A DNA stretch of 64,000 nucleotides from an uncultured Clostridia bacterium (GCA_947629005.1 CANRCD010000001.1:347550-411549); one strand, 5' to 3'. Counted from the stretch's first letter, positions 27,287-36,659 are shown. Notes: generated by a model from the letters alone, not told the origin. Made by a program: numbers and translations.

Positions 27287-28689
27287 TATATCCTCCCCTC
27301 CTTCAGCTTGGCCGCCACCAGCTTGGACGCGGCGATTATTATGAGCGCCAGAGCTATCACTCCTCCGAAAATCAGGGCGAAATGCTCCTTCATCCATGTG
27401 CTTCTGAGCTGCTTTTTTACCTCGGAATACTTTTCGGCGGCGGTGCGGCTGCGCTCAAAGTATTCCTTGGCGAGGGCGGCGTCGCCCTCCTCGTAGACCG
27501 CGGCTCCGAGAGCGCCCCATGCGAAGTCGCAGTCGGGATCCATGGTGATTATCTCGCGGAAGATGTCCTTGCTCTCCTTGAAGTAGCCGCTGTTATAAAG
27601 GCGGCGGCCTTCGGTCATTAATTCGCCGAAGCGGGTTTTCTCAAAAACGGTCACGCTGTTTTTCACATTGTCCAGCACCAACACGCGGCTGTCGAGAGTT
27701 TCAACGGCGGTCGGACCGGTAAAGGCGCCCAGCACGTTCCCGCTGCCGCCGAAGGCGCAAATCTGGCTGAGGTTGTCGTCGTACCAGAAAATCTTTCCCG
27801 AGGCCCCGTCGAGAGCATAGCTGAAGCCGTTTTCGTCGGCGGCTATGTCCGCGAATGAGGTCGGGTATGCGCCGGCGTCGGGGTTGTCGCCCCAAGTGCG
27901 GGCCGAAAGCTTGCTCAGTACGTTGTCGCCCATGGGGTTGAGCTTTTTTATCATTTCGTCCTGCTCGGGATTTTCGCTGTAGGACGTCACAGTATAGATA
28001 AAGCCGTCGGCGTCTACGTCGAAATTGGCGAACTCAACGGGAATAAAGTTCTGCATGGTTTCGCGCTGCTCGTCGCTGGCAAAGCGGCGAGAGGCCAGCT
28101 CCATCATGCGGCGGAAGGTCAGCACCACGTCGTTGCGGCCAAAAAAGCCGAGAAAGCTGTTATCCGCGCCTATCATGTACGCGCCCTGAGTGGAATTTGC
28201 CGAAAGCATATATACCGTACCTATGCCGTCAGCCAACACCTTAAGAGGCGTGAAAGCCGCCCCCTCGAGCAGAGGCGAATCGGGGCGCGAGATTTCACGC
28301 ACGGTCTCGCCCTCCGTGTTAATGACATAAATTTTTTCGTCGCCGGCGTGAGCCACATATATGAGCCCGCCCGCGGCGTAAAGGCCGCCGGCCTCGCCGA
28401 GGTCAAAGCCCTCGGGCCTGACCTCGCGGTTTAACGTAAGGTCGTTGTTCAGCACAACAACGCGGTTGTTGCCGCAGTCCAGTATGTAAACGAGGCCGTT
28501 TTCATCGGCGAACACGTCCGACGGAGACTTGAAGTCCCCAATGCCAAGAGCCGTCCCGTTCACCGCGCCCACCGCCGTAAAGCTCCGCGCGGTCGCAACG
28601 GGCTCGCCGAAGCCGTTGTAGCGGTAGTCCGCCGAAGCCGGAAGCGAAAGGCACAACAGCGCCGCGAGCAAAGCAATTATCTTTTTCAT
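27286..28689 (-). CDS. Secreted NHL-repeat/TPR protein with C-terminal membrane anchor
   Basis: 467 aa. I start it at ATG 28689, with AAAGGAG six to eight bases before it; a GTG at 28698 is too close to that site. Signal peptide about 1-20 (ASA). Residues 40-340 form a beta-propeller of NHL repeats (S-P-S-D-V-F-A-D-E-N-G-L-V-Y-I-L-D and later similar blades). Two TPR-like helical hairpins follow (about 350-420), then one membrane helix (about 433-455) and a short basic tail. The propeller would face outside. The gene overlaps its Yip1-like neighbour by one base and follows a permease gene within six bases. A scaffold or sensor for the transport system is possible; no activity is known. Confidence 0.75.
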   Translation of the reverse strand: MKKIIALLAALLCLSLPASADYRYNGFGEPVATARSFTAVGAVNGTALGIGDFKSPSDVFADENGLVYILDCGNNRVVVLNNDLTLNREVRPEGFDLGEAGGLYAAGGLIYVAHAGDEKIYVINTEGETVREISRPDSPLLEGAAFTPLKVLADGIGTVYMLSANSTQGAYMIGADNSFLGFFGRNDVVLTFRRMMELASRRFASDEQRETMQNFIPVEFANFDVDADGFIYTVTSYSENPEQDEMIKKLNPMGDNVLSKLSARTWGDNPDAGAYPTSFADIAADENGFSYALDGASGKIFWYDDNLSQICAFGGSGNVLGAFTGPTAVETLDSRVLVLDNVKNSVTVFEKTRFGELMTEGRRLYNSGYFKESKDIFREIITMDPDCDFAWGALGAAVYEEGDAALAKEYFERSRTAAEKYSEVKKQLRSTWMKEHFALIFGGVIALALIIIAASKLVAAKLKEGRI

Positions 28690-28694
28690 AGCGT

Positions 28695-29552
28695 TCACTC
28701 CTTTATACCGGCGTGAGCCATGGTTTCCATTATGCTCGACTGAGTCACGAGAAAGAGCAGCACCGGCGGTATGAACATAATAAGGCTTGCCGCCGCCGCA
28801 ACGCCGGCGCGGGCTATGCCGCCGGCCTGTATCTGGGCCAGAGCGGTGGGGAAAAGCTTAAGGTTTTCCTTGTAGATGAAATTGCCGCCGGTCATGCCCC
28901 ACATACCTTGAAAGGCAAAAATTATCATTGTCAGCCACGCGGGCTTCACATTCGGCATTACGATCTTCCAGAATATGCCGAACTCGTTCATGCCGTCGAT
29001 ACGGGCGGCCTCGATTATGGAGTCGCTTATCCCCTCCATAAACTGTTTCATCAGGAACAGTCCCATGGTGGAGGCGACCGATGGCAGTATCAGCGCCCAA
29101 TAGGTGTTTATCATGTGGAGCTTTGCCATGATTATGTACTGCGCCAGCCCCAGCACGCCGCCGGTAAACAGCAGAGCCACCGTCACCATTTTAAACAGCA
29201 GCTTTCGGCCGGGGAAGTCGATTTTGGCCAGCGGATAAGCTGCCATCGAGGCTATGAACACGTTGCCGAAGGTGCCGACTACGCTAACGAAAACGCTGTT
29301 GAATACGTAGCGCGAAAAGGGCACCCACAGATTGTTCGTGAGCTGGCCTATGAGACGGAAGTTCTTAAGCGTGGGGTTCACCACCATAAAGCGCGGCGGG
29401 AACACGAAAAGCTCCTCCATGGGCTTAAAAGCCTGCACCACGGTATAGACTACCGGCAGAGCCATAAAGGCCCCAAGGACCGCCAACAGGGTGAACAGGA
29501 TTATATTGCCTCCGAGAGAGCGGTTTACCTTCTTGGTTTTTTTGACTTTCAT
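28695..29552 (-). CDS. Sugar ABC transporter permease, MalG/LplC type
   Basis: 285 aa; ATG behind GAGGGAAG. Six membrane helices and EAA loop I-I-E-A-A-R-I-D-G-M-N-E-F-G-I-F-W-K-I-V. The N-terminal basic stretch (KVKKTKKVNR) and F-x-P-M-E-E-L-F-V-F-P-P resemble LplC/YtcP-like CUT1 permeases. It works with the MalF-type protein encoded 13 bases upstream and the large binding protein before it, forming the second importer of this operon. Confidence 0.88.
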   Translation of the reverse strand: MKVKKTKKVNRSLGGNIILFTLLAVLGAFMALPVVYTVVQAFKPMEELFVFPPRFMVVNPTLKNFRLIGQLTNNLWVPFSRYVFNSVFVSVVGTFGNVFIASMAAYPLAKIDFPGRKLLFKMVTVALLFTGGVLGLAQYIIMAKLHMINTYWALILPSVASTMGLFLMKQFMEGISDSIIEAARIDGMNEFGIFWKIVMPNVKPAWLTMIIFAFQGMWGMTGGNFIYKENLKLFPTALAQIQAGGIARAGVAAAASLIMFIPPVLLFLVTQSSIMETMAHAGIKE

Positions 29553-29565
29553 CTTCCCTCACCCC

Positions 29566-30522
29566 TCAGTCCTTCTCCACCAGCAGAGCGGTTATAAGCT
29601 TGTTCATTATTAGCATTACTATCAGCAGTATGGCCGACAGCGCGCAGGCGTAACCCATGTCGTAGCGCACCGTGCCGTAGTCGTGGATATGCGTCATTAT
29701 GGTGTGTCCGGCGTAGTTGGTGCTTGGGAAACCGCACAGGGCGATGGATATGTTGCCCACAGCGAAGGAGGAGGATATCTGCATTACCGCGGCAAAAAGC
29801 ATTTGCCGCTTCATCGAGGGCACGGTTATGTAGATGAGCTCCTGAAAGCGATTCCTTATGCCGTCTATGGCTCCGGCCTCGTATATGGTCGGATCGACGG
29901 TTTTAAAGCCCGCTCCGAGAGCCAAAAAGCCCGCTCCGAGGCTGAGCCACAGCTGAACGATAATAAGCGCCAGCATTATATACTTTTCGTCGGTGAACCA
30001 TTTTATGGGTTCCTTTATTATGCCCAGATCCATAAACGTCATAAGGAAGGAGTTCACAAGGCCGTATTGGTCGTCGGAGAAGATGTACTGCCATATCATG
30101 TAAAGATTGCCCGAGAGCGACGGCGCGTAGAACACCAGCGTCATAAAGGTGCGCCAGAAGCGCGGCAGGTCGTTGATGAGCCACGCCAGCACAAAGCAGA
30201 GTATGTAGCTGATGGGGCCGGTTATGAAAGCAAAAATTATGGTATTTTTAACGGCCAAAAGGAATATTTCATCGTTGAGGAAAATTGAGATATAGTTGCT
30301 CAGTCCCACAAAGGAAGGCGGCTCGAGCATATTGAAATAGCTGAAGCCCAGCGCTATGGACGCAATCACGGGGATGACCGTGAACACCGTAAACAAAATG
30401 AAGTACGGAGCTATCATGGCATAGCTTATTTTGTTCTGAGCAATGCGCGTTTTAAGACTTTTTGTCTGCTTTAGGGGTTTAGGGAAGAAAACCCTAAAGG
30501 CCCATTTCAGCTTTTCCTTCAT
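29566..30522 (-). CDS. Sugar ABC transporter permease, MalF/LplB type
   Basis: 318 aa; ATG behind GGGAGGCGGAAACAG, overlapping the stop of the upstream gene by four bases (ATGA). Six membrane helices after a basic N-terminal tail; EAA loop Y-E-A-G-A-I-D-G-I-R-N-R-F-Q-E-L. In this loop the usual second Ala is Gly, which still fits the family. Partner of the permease encoded at 28695-29552. Confidence 0.87.
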   Translation of the reverse strand: MKEKLKWAFRVFFPKPLKQTKSLKTRIAQNKISYAMIAPYFILFTVFTVIPVIASIALGFSYFNMLEPPSFVGLSNYISIFLNDEIFLLAVKNTIIFAFITGPISYILCFVLAWLINDLPRFWRTFMTLVFYAPSLSGNLYMIWQYIFSDDQYGLVNSFLMTFMDLGIIKEPIKWFTDEKYIMLALIIVQLWLSLGAGFLALGAGFKTVDPTIYEAGAIDGIRNRFQELIYITVPSMKRQMLFAAVMQISSSFAVGNISIALCGFPSTNYAGHTIMTHIHDYGTVRYDMGYACALSAILLIVMLIMNKLITALLVEKD

Positions 30523-33224
30523 CTGTTTCCGCCTCCCGTCTCAAGGCCAAACTCGGCCCGCTTCTTGGTTATTTCGTAGTTTATCATCTCACACTGGTCG
30601 CTGAGAGCCTTTCGCACCGACTCGCCGTTATACACCACGCTGCGGAAGCCGTTCTGTATGGCGCGGGCGGTGTAGTAGCTGCCGGGTATCTGAGGTATGC
30701 CTTTAACGCTGCTCTGCGCCAGCTCAAGGCTCGCAAGCTGCTCGTCGGGCCACGGCAGCATCGCCATAACATTCTTGTTCGCGGGAGTGAAGCGTGCGCT
30801 CGCCCCCAAGAGCCCCTCGGTTTCGATTCCGTAGCGGGCTTTAACCTCGTCGCTGCTCCACCAATCCATGAAGTCCCACGCTGCCTCGGGGTCCTTGACG
30901 GATTTGAGCATTATCGTGCCGGTGACGGCGCCCGCCTCGCTGCGGTCGAGGCCGCCCTCGGTCTTTGTCGCGGGGATGGGCCGCATTGCCCAGCGGCCGC
31001 TTATCTCGGGTGCGGCGGCGATGAGCTGGTTATACATCTGATACGGCTGAATCGACATTATCAGCTCGCCGCTGCGGAAGCGGGAGTAGAAATCGGTCTT
31101 TACCTCGAAGCCGTAGTTGCGGTAAAGCGAGGTATAAGTGTCCATTGCCTTTATGGCCTGCTCGCTGTCAAGCATGGCGGCAGTCTGTTCGTCGTTGTAA
31201 TAGGCTCCGCCGTTTTGCAGCAGCAGCGTCGGGAACAGGTCCATAGTGGTAATTTGCAGATTGTTTCTTTGTATCACAGGCAGTATGCCGTAAAAGTCGT
31301 CCCACGTATCGGGGGCTTCAATACCGAGATCGGCGAATACGTCGGTGCGGTAAAACAGCATATCGAAAACCTGCGTGTCGGGCAGGGCGTAAACCCCGCC
31401 GTTAAAGCGGAACGGTTCTATGGCCGAAGGGTAAAAGCGCTTTTCCGCCTCGGGATACGTGTCGAAGCCGCTGACGTCGCGCAGAGCCCCGCGCAGGGCA
31501 AAGTTCACGGGCTGGTCCTCCGCCACGAGCAGCGCCACATCCGGTCCCGTTCCGGCAAGAGTGGCCTCGATAAGGCTGCCCTGAACCAGTTCAAGATCGA
31601 CCTGAACGCCCGTTTCGGGGGTAAAGCTTTCGTTTATCAGGTCCTTGAGCACCTGCGCCTGGTCGCGGCCCGCCCCGCTGAGCCATACCTTGACGTTCCC
31701 GCCGCCGCTGACGGCTCCGGTAGAGTCGTCAAACGAGGCGAAAAACCGGCGCACGCTGTACCACATACGGCTTAAAACGCCGGCCTCGGCTTTTGGTACG
31801 GCCACGTCGGGCGAGCGGAGATAGAGATAGTCGAGTTGGAGCTTCTGCTCCTGCATATCTATCACCCAAGTGCCGAGCGCGCTGATGTTGTTTTTGAAGG
31901 CAGAAAGACGGGCGGGTATTTCCTCGGTATCCTCGCAAAGCACTCCGAGCTGCACCGCAAGGGTGTCCACCGCGGAGGTGGCGCTGCCCTTGCCTCCGGT
32001 TACGGCCTGTATGGTTTCAAGCTCCGCCGAAAGAATGTCGCGGTTGCGCTCAAGCGTCTCCTTTAGGCCGTCTATTTTGTCGGCAAGGAAGAAGTCGGTG
32101 TAGCTGTCGGGCGCGACTCCGGTTATCATTATGATTTTAAGGTAAAGGTCGTTAAGCTCCTGTACGCACTCGTCCACGCGGCGCAGCGAATCGGCCAGAG
32201 GGCCCATCGACACCTCGGAGCGGAGCGTATGCTTTCCCTTTTCAAGATATATAAGGCAGGGTTCGCCATCCTCCTCCACCTCGCCTATCTGCCACTCGTT
32301 GTCGTAGCTGAAGGCGCGGCCCGCCATTTCGGCGAAGGGGAGCTCGCCGTCGATGTAAAAATCGCGGCAGTTGAAAAGGCCGTCCTTGTAATTCTGTCTA
32401 AAACGGCAGCCGAGAACGTAACAGCCGCTCTCGGGCGCCTCGAACTCCCATTCCAGCCATTCGCCGGCGTTCTTCCACATATCTCCTCCGCCGGTGTTTA
32501 TGCGTATCTTCGCCGGATCGTTAGGGCCGCCGTTGGCGTCCTCGGTGGCCGAATCAATGCGGTCATAGGTGGGATAGAGCATGGAGGTGGACTTAAGGAC
32601 CGCGTTTTCGGCCTGTATTTTTATAAGCTGTCCGGAGGAAGCCTTTTTGTTCCTGCCCTCGTATTCGGCATAAGGCGCGGGCTCGGCCGCGGGAACTACG
32701 TCCACGCCCAAAAGGGAGAACTCCGCCCCGCCGGAGGTAACGGCCACGGTATTTTCCCCCTGCTCCAGATAGAATTTATACGCGCCGTTATAGCGGCCTG
32801 AGGTATTTTTCAGCGTCTGGCTCTGCTCGGAAAGCACGGCTTGCTGGTGCGGGGCGCGTTCGTTGCCGTTTTCGTCCTCAAGCACGGGGCCCTCGTCCCT
32901 GTGCGGACGGAAAAGCTCGGTCTCGGCGGCCTCGTCGAAGGGATACTCGCCGTTTATCATGAGTCCCGTCAAAATGGAGCGGTTTGTCCTTTCGGTAGCG
33001 GCGTATCTGAGGCTGATATTATAAAGTCCGCTCTCAGGCACATTCACGGTGTATTCAGCCTGCCCCGACCCGAGAAGGTATTCGCCCCTGACGCTCGCCG
33101 AAGCCGTCCCCGCGGGCGCGTCCTCGTAGCGGGACAGATACCCGTCGTAGCTCTCGGCTCCGGCGGACGTGGCCGCCGACGCCAGCGCCAGCGCCGCCGC
33201 GGCTATAATCATGCCCTTTTTCAT
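30519..33224 (-). CDS. Fused carbohydrate-binding modules + ABC substrate-binding domain
   Basis: 901 aa; ATG behind AAAAGGAGAGAGAAAA. Signal peptide about 1-23 ending in AGA; there is no lipobox cysteine. Residues about 35-185 and 205-355 are two beta-sandwich modules like CBM35/CBM6 (V-P-E-S-G-L-Y-N-I-S-L-R-Y and E-A-P-E-S-G-C-Y-V-L-G-C-R). A long helical stretch (about 360-480) follows. Residues about 505-890 form a family-1 solute-binding domain (V-K-V-W-L-S-G-A-G-R-D-Q, then P-D-V-A-L-L-V). It would bind glycan through the front modules and hand oligosaccharide to the permeases downstream. The normal length for such binding proteins is 400-550 aa, so the N-terminal half is an addition. 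First gene of the operon. Confidence 0.83.
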   Translation of the reverse strand: MKKGMIIAAAALALASAATSAGAESYDGYLSRYEDAPAGTASASVRGEYLLGSGQAEYTVNVPESGLYNISLRYAATERTNRSILTGLMINGEYPFDEAAETELFRPHRDEGPVLEDENGNERAPHQQAVLSEQSQTLKNTSGRYNGAYKFYLEQGENTVAVTSGGAEFSLLGVDVVPAAEPAPYAEYEGRNKKASSGQLIKIQAENAVLKSTSMLYPTYDRIDSATEDANGGPNDPAKIRINTGGGDMWKNAGEWLEWEFEAPESGCYVLGCRFRQNYKDGLFNCRDFYIDGELPFAEMAGRAFSYDNEWQIGEVEEDGEPCLIYLEKGKHTLRSEVSMGPLADSLRRVDECVQELNDLYLKIIMITGVAPDSYTDFFLADKIDGLKETLERNRDILSAELETIQAVTGGKGSATSAVDTLAVQLGVLCEDTEEIPARLSAFKNNISALGTWVIDMQEQKLQLDYLYLRSPDVAVPKAEAGVLSRMWYSVRRFFASFDDSTGAVSGGGNVKVWLSGAGRDQAQVLKDLINESFTPETGVQVDLELVQGSLIEATLAGTGPDVALLVAEDQPVNFALRGALRDVSGFDTYPEAEKRFYPSAIEPFRFNGGVYALPDTQVFDMLFYRTDVFADLGIEAPDTWDDFYGILPVIQRNNLQITTMDLFPTLLLQNGGAYYNDEQTAAMLDSEQAIKAMDTYTSLYRNYGFEVKTDFYSRFRSGELIMSIQPYQMYNQLIAAAPEISGRWAMRPIPATKTEGGLDRSEAGAVTGTIMLKSVKDPEAAWDFMDWWSSDEVKARYGIETEGLLGASARFTPANKNVMAMLPWPDEQLASLELAQSSVKGIPQIPGSYYTARAIQNGFRSVVYNGESVRKALSDQCEMINYEITKKRAEFGLETGGGNR

Positions 33225-33271
33225 TTTTCTCTCTCCTTTTACGCCATAGAAATATATATTATATTAATTTT

Positions 33272-33300
33272 ATTATAATGTAGCGCGGATTTCATTTCAA
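33272..33300 (-). promoter_or_regulatory. Promoter of the nine-gene ABC/DUF5696 operon
   Basis: Minus strand TTGAAA (33300-33295) and TATAAT (33277-33272), 17 bases apart, about 48 bases before the ATG at 33224. All nine genes down to 21293 follow on the same strand with gaps of at most 13 bases or overlaps. Confidence 0.6.
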
Positions 33301-33365
33301 TAACCAAAGCTTGCTGAAATACCCTTTCTTATTACCGAAATGCCCTCAGCCACCGGTCAAAACAC

Positions 33366-33393
33366 AAAAAACGGGCGGCCTCCGGCCGCCCGT
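33366..33393 (-). terminator. Rho-independent terminator of the GH30 gene
   Basis: A perfect 10-bp stem (ACGGGCGGCC / GGCCGCCCGT) with a 3-base loop, followed on the minus strand by six T residues, lies 9 bases past the GH30 stop codon. It separates the GH30 gene from the ABC operon. Confidence 0.85.
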
Positions 33394-33401
33394 TCGTTAA
33401 A

Positions 33402-35663
33402 TTATACGTCCGTTCTTTCGGCTGCGGGCCTTACTCCGCCCTTATACCAGCCGTATACGGAGGTTCTTGCCGCACCGGCGGCAGTCTCGGCGGAAAAATC
33501 AGTCTCCTCGCCGGCCCTCAGTTCCATATCCCTTGACGAAACGGAAAGCAGGCTGCCGTCCTCGGCGTAGGAGGCGCAAAACACGCGGTACCCGCCCGTC
33601 TCGCCGCAGGAAATTTTGCAGCTCAGGCCGCCCGCCGTCACGGCGGCGTCGCTCACCCAAAGAGGCTTGGCGGCCGCCAATCCGTCGCCCTGAGACACTC
33701 TCGCCTCCCAGAGCAGAGCCGCGCTTTCGCTGTCCTCCCCCTGAACGGCGAGGCTGCCGTTAATTACTTCGCCCTCGCCGTAGGTGAGGAAAAGTCCGCT
33801 TTTGCGGTTTTGTATTTTATAGTATGTGTTTCCGTCCTTCAGCACGGGGATAAAGCGCCATTGCTGGTCATTGCTGCCGTTGTTCTGCCACTGAACGACC
33901 CTTGCGCCGGCCTCTGTCGAGCCCGACCATACGCCCATCACCTTCTCGCTGTTAAAGCTTTCCACACGGAACCAGCCGTCCTCTACGAGCCGCAGCACCC
34001 ACTGCTGCTCCACGGCTCCACGGTCGTCCCATGCGAGGAGCTCCGCTCCGTCATTAAAGCTGGCCTGCGACACCGAGAGCGAACGGGTGGGGCTGTTGTA
34101 ATTGAACAGCTTTACCATGGTCGGTATCTCCTCGTCGCCTCCGCCGTCGGTATAGGTGGCGTCCGTATCCGTGTCAAAGCCCTCGGCGCTGCCCTCTATG
34201 GTGAAGGTGTTGACCGAATGAGGCGGAACGACGGGCTTTATTTTGCGGCCGTTAAAATTTATGGCCACGGCCAGATTCATGTTGCTGCTGTTCTTCACTA
34301 TCAGCACATTTTCGCCGTCGGCGTTCTGAAAGGCAATCTTGTCGCCGTAATTACCGTCGGTTTTGATACGCCTCGCGCCCGCGTCCACGTAGGACGAAAA
34401 ATGCTTTGTCACGTAATACATCGGGGTGTATGTCACTTCATTCGTCTGCGAATTCACGATTATGGGGGCGTTCTGGCTCCACACATAAGGATTGGTGTTG
34501 ACGCCGTTTTCGTCGAGCGCCATATTCCAAAGCATATACTGATTCACGCCCGCGTCAAAAAACTCTTTCACGCAGTCGTAGTGCTCCTCGGCGTAGCCCC
34601 ATGTATTGCCGCCGTTGCCGCACTTAGTCTCGGACTGCATCAGCACGTAGCCGTTTTCGCGGTTGGCGCGGTAGATGCGCTTCGTCAGCGGGGCCGACCA
34701 CCACTGCATACCGAGGCCCTTAATCATCTTGCTCGTCACAGGATCGTCAAGAGTGGGATCGGTGCGGTTGGCCTGCGAGTCCGTGAAGGTGCCGAGATAA
34801 ATCTCGGTATCGAGACCGGCCTTTTCAATAGCGGGATAAAGGTAATCTCTTATGAATTCGTTAAGCTGTTCGCCGGTCCACACGCAGGAGGCGTATCCCA
34901 CGTCTATGGTAGGTTCGTTCTGAGGCATGACCATGGATATTTTGATGTTCTCCTCGTCGCGGTAGGCTTCGATGAACTTAACAAAATAGTCCGCGTATGC
35001 CGTCAGCACCTCGGGCGTCCAGATTATCTCGTTGGGCTGGCCGTTGCCGGATTGCTGATCCTCGGGAGTGACGTGCTTATAGGTGGTTTTATTCTTTTTC
35101 ATCCAACTCGGCGGAGACCATGGCGAGGCCCAGAGCTTGAGCTCGGGACGCACCTCCATGGCCGCGCGTATGTAGGGAATGAGATAGGCGCGGTCGCTGT
35201 CAATGGAAAATCGCTCCATGGCGTAATCGGACTCCATACCTTCCGGCAGTTCGTCGTATGACTGGGTGCGGTTCATGGAATAGTCGCTGTTGCCTAAGGG
35301 CAGCCTGCCCGCGCTGAGGCGCAGGCCATCGTCGCCGAAAAGCGCCTCGATTATTTCCGCCCTTTCTTCGTCGGTAAGCTTCCCCATGGCGGCCCAGCCT
35401 CGGTCGTTAAAGCAGCCGCCCCAAGGAGTGGCCGTCAGCGTCTGATATCGCGTAGTCTGGTCAACGTCTATGTAAAGCTCGACGTCATTGTCCCACGCGG
35501 TAGTCATAAGGGGCTCCATTTCTACCCACGGGCTCTGCTCGGTAGTACAGCGCCAAAGCACCGTTTCTCCCTCCTCGGCGGACACGGGGAAGGCCGAAGA
35601 GGCAACAGAGGCCGCGGCGCAAACCGAAATGAGTTTCGTCATAGCTTTCACTTTTCCTTTCAT
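33402..35663 (-). CDS. Secreted GH30 glycoside hydrolase with ricin-type lectin domain
   Basis: 753 aa; ATG behind GGGAGAGAAAATC. Signal peptide about 1-28. Residues about 60-490 match glycoside hydrolase family 30: G-G-C-F-N-D-R near 82, W-A-S-P-W-S-P-P-S-W-M-K near 178, the acid/base in MPQNEP (Glu250) and the nucleophile in MQSETKCG (Glu345), plus the beta-sandwich side domain. Residues about 520-650 form a ricin-B lectin domain with repeated Q-x-W motifs (VEQQWVL, NDQQWRF). A further 100 residues are of unknown fold. GH30 enzymes act on beta-glucans, glucosylceramide-type or xylan substrates with retention; the subfamily cannot be fixed here. It is divergent from an AraC gene and close to xylB, so a xylose-containing polymer is a possible target. 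Confidence 0.85.
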   Translation of the reverse strand: MKGKVKAMTKLISVCAAASVASSAFPVSAEEGETVLWRCTTEQSPWVEMEPLMTTAWDNDVELYIDVDQTTRYQTLTATPWGGCFNDRGWAAMGKLTDEERAEIIEALFGDDGLRLSAGRLPLGNSDYSMNRTQSYDELPEGMESDYAMERFSIDSDRAYLIPYIRAAMEVRPELKLWASPWSPPSWMKKNKTTYKHVTPEDQQSGNGQPNEIIWTPEVLTAYADYFVKFIEAYRDEENIKISMVMPQNEPTIDVGYASCVWTGEQLNEFIRDYLYPAIEKAGLDTEIYLGTFTDSQANRTDPTLDDPVTSKMIKGLGMQWWSAPLTKRIYRANRENGYVLMQSETKCGNGGNTWGYAEEHYDCVKEFFDAGVNQYMLWNMALDENGVNTNPYVWSQNAPIIVNSQTNEVTYTPMYYVTKHFSSYVDAGARRIKTDGNYGDKIAFQNADGENVLIVKNSSNMNLAVAINFNGRKIKPVVPPHSVNTFTIEGSAEGFDTDTDATYTDGGGDEEIPTMVKLFNYNSPTRSLSVSQASFNDGAELLAWDDRGAVEQQWVLRLVEDGWFRVESFNSEKVMGVWSGSTEAGARVVQWQNNGSNDQQWRFIPVLKDGNTYYKIQNRKSGLFLTYGEGEVINGSLAVQGEDSESAALLWEARVSQGDGLAAAKPLWVSDAAVTAGGLSCKISCGETGGYRVFCASYAEDGSLLSVSSRDMELRAGEETDFSAETAAGAARTSVYGWYKGGVRPAAERTDV

Positions 35664-35705
35664 GATTTTCTCTCCCTTCTTTGTTTACAATAACATAAAA
35701 AGAGC

Positions 35706-35734
35706 TTGCAATTAAAGTAAATTTATGTTAAAAT
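35706..35734 (+). promoter_or_regulatory. Promoter of the second AraC gene
   Basis: TTGCAA (35706-35711) and TAAAAT (35729-35734), 17 bases apart, 28 bases before the ATG at 35763. The 99-bp gap is shared with the divergent GH30 gene, so the regulator probably binds here too. Confidence 0.5.
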
Positions 35735-35762
35735 ATAGACAAATATTGCGGAGGTGAGGCTA

Positions 35763-36563
35763 ATGCTTCCCTTTATGGAGCAAAAGAACACGGACCTGTT
35801 TCTTTACGATTACAAGAGCTTTTCATTTCCGGCTCACTTTCACAGCGGTCTTGAGATAATTTTTGCCCTTAAAGAGCCCATAACCCTCACGGTGAACGGA
35901 AGCGATCACCTTGTGAAGGAGGGCTCGGTGGGAGTCGTGCTGCCCGAGGAGGTGCACTCCTACCATACGCCCGAGGGAATCGACAACGAGGGCAAAGTAA
36001 TTTTGTTAGGACAAAGATTGCTGGGGGAGTACGCCAAGAAGCTTTCAGGCAAGCGGCTGACGGAGCCGGTCATTCCCCTATCGGCGCTTCATCCCGACTG
36101 TGAAACGGCGGTATCCACGTTGATTTCCGCGGCAAACGAGGATGTGCTGCTGCAAAAGACCTACGCGGCGCTGTTTCTGTGCCGCTTCATACAGGCGGCG
36201 GATTTTGACTCTGCCGACAGCCCCAGCGACACCCTTCTGCTGCCGCTGGTGCGCTACATGGGCGATCACTATCGCGAAAGCATAGGCCTCGGCGACGCAG
36301 CGGAGGCGCTTTACGTCAGTAAATACCATCTTTCGCGCATATTTTCGCGGGTGATGAAAATGAACTTTAACGATTACCTAAACAGCCTGAGGGTCAATGC
36401 CGCCATCGGCCTGCTTGACAGCACCGATCTGCCCGTGACAAAAATTGCCTACGAGGTGGGCTTCGGCAATGTACGTACCTTCAACCGCGCGTTCCTAAAG
36501 CATACCGGCTCCACTCCCGCCGCCTTCCGCAGGGGCAAACGCGGTACGGGCACGGCGGAATAA
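35763..36563 (+). CDS. AraC-family transcriptional regulator
   Basis: 266 aa; ATG at 35763 with GGAGGTG six bases upstream (a GTG nine bases earlier overlaps that site). Residues about 20-90 are a cupin sensor domain (F-H-S-G-L-E-I-I-F, then G-S-V-G-V-V-L-P-E-E-V-H-S-Y). Residues about 156-256 are the paired HTH motifs, ending F-N-R-A-F-L-K-H-T-G-S-T-P-A-A-F-R. It is divergent from GH30 and is followed by xylB after 96 bases. The likely role is to sense a sugar and control GH30, xylB or the large ABC operon. Confidence 0.85.
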   Translation: MLPFMEQKNTDLFLYDYKSFSFPAHFHSGLEIIFALKEPITLTVNGSDHLVKEGSVGVVLPEEVHSYHTPEGIDNEGKVILLGQRLLGEYAKKLSGKRLTEPVIPLSALHPDCETAVSTLISAANEDVLLQKTYAALFLCRFIQAADFDSADSPSDTLLLPLVRYMGDHYRESIGLGDAAEALYVSKYHLSRIFSRVMKMNFNDYLNSLRVNAAIGLLDSTDLPVTKIAYEVGFGNVRTFNRAFLKHTGSTPAAFRRGKRGTGTAE

Positions 36564-36599
36564 TACCACCTCTCACCGCAAATTTTCCACCGGCGGCGG

Positions 36600-36628
36600 T
36601 TGCTTTTTTCCGCTCAAGGTGATAAAAT
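36600..36628 (+). promoter_or_regulatory. Possible xylB promoter
   Basis: TTGCTT (36600-36605) and TAAAAT (36623-36628) are 17 bases apart, 31 bases before the xylB start codon. Confidence 0.5.
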
Positions 36629-36659
36629 CTAATAAAAAAAGACAAAACGGAGGGATACC

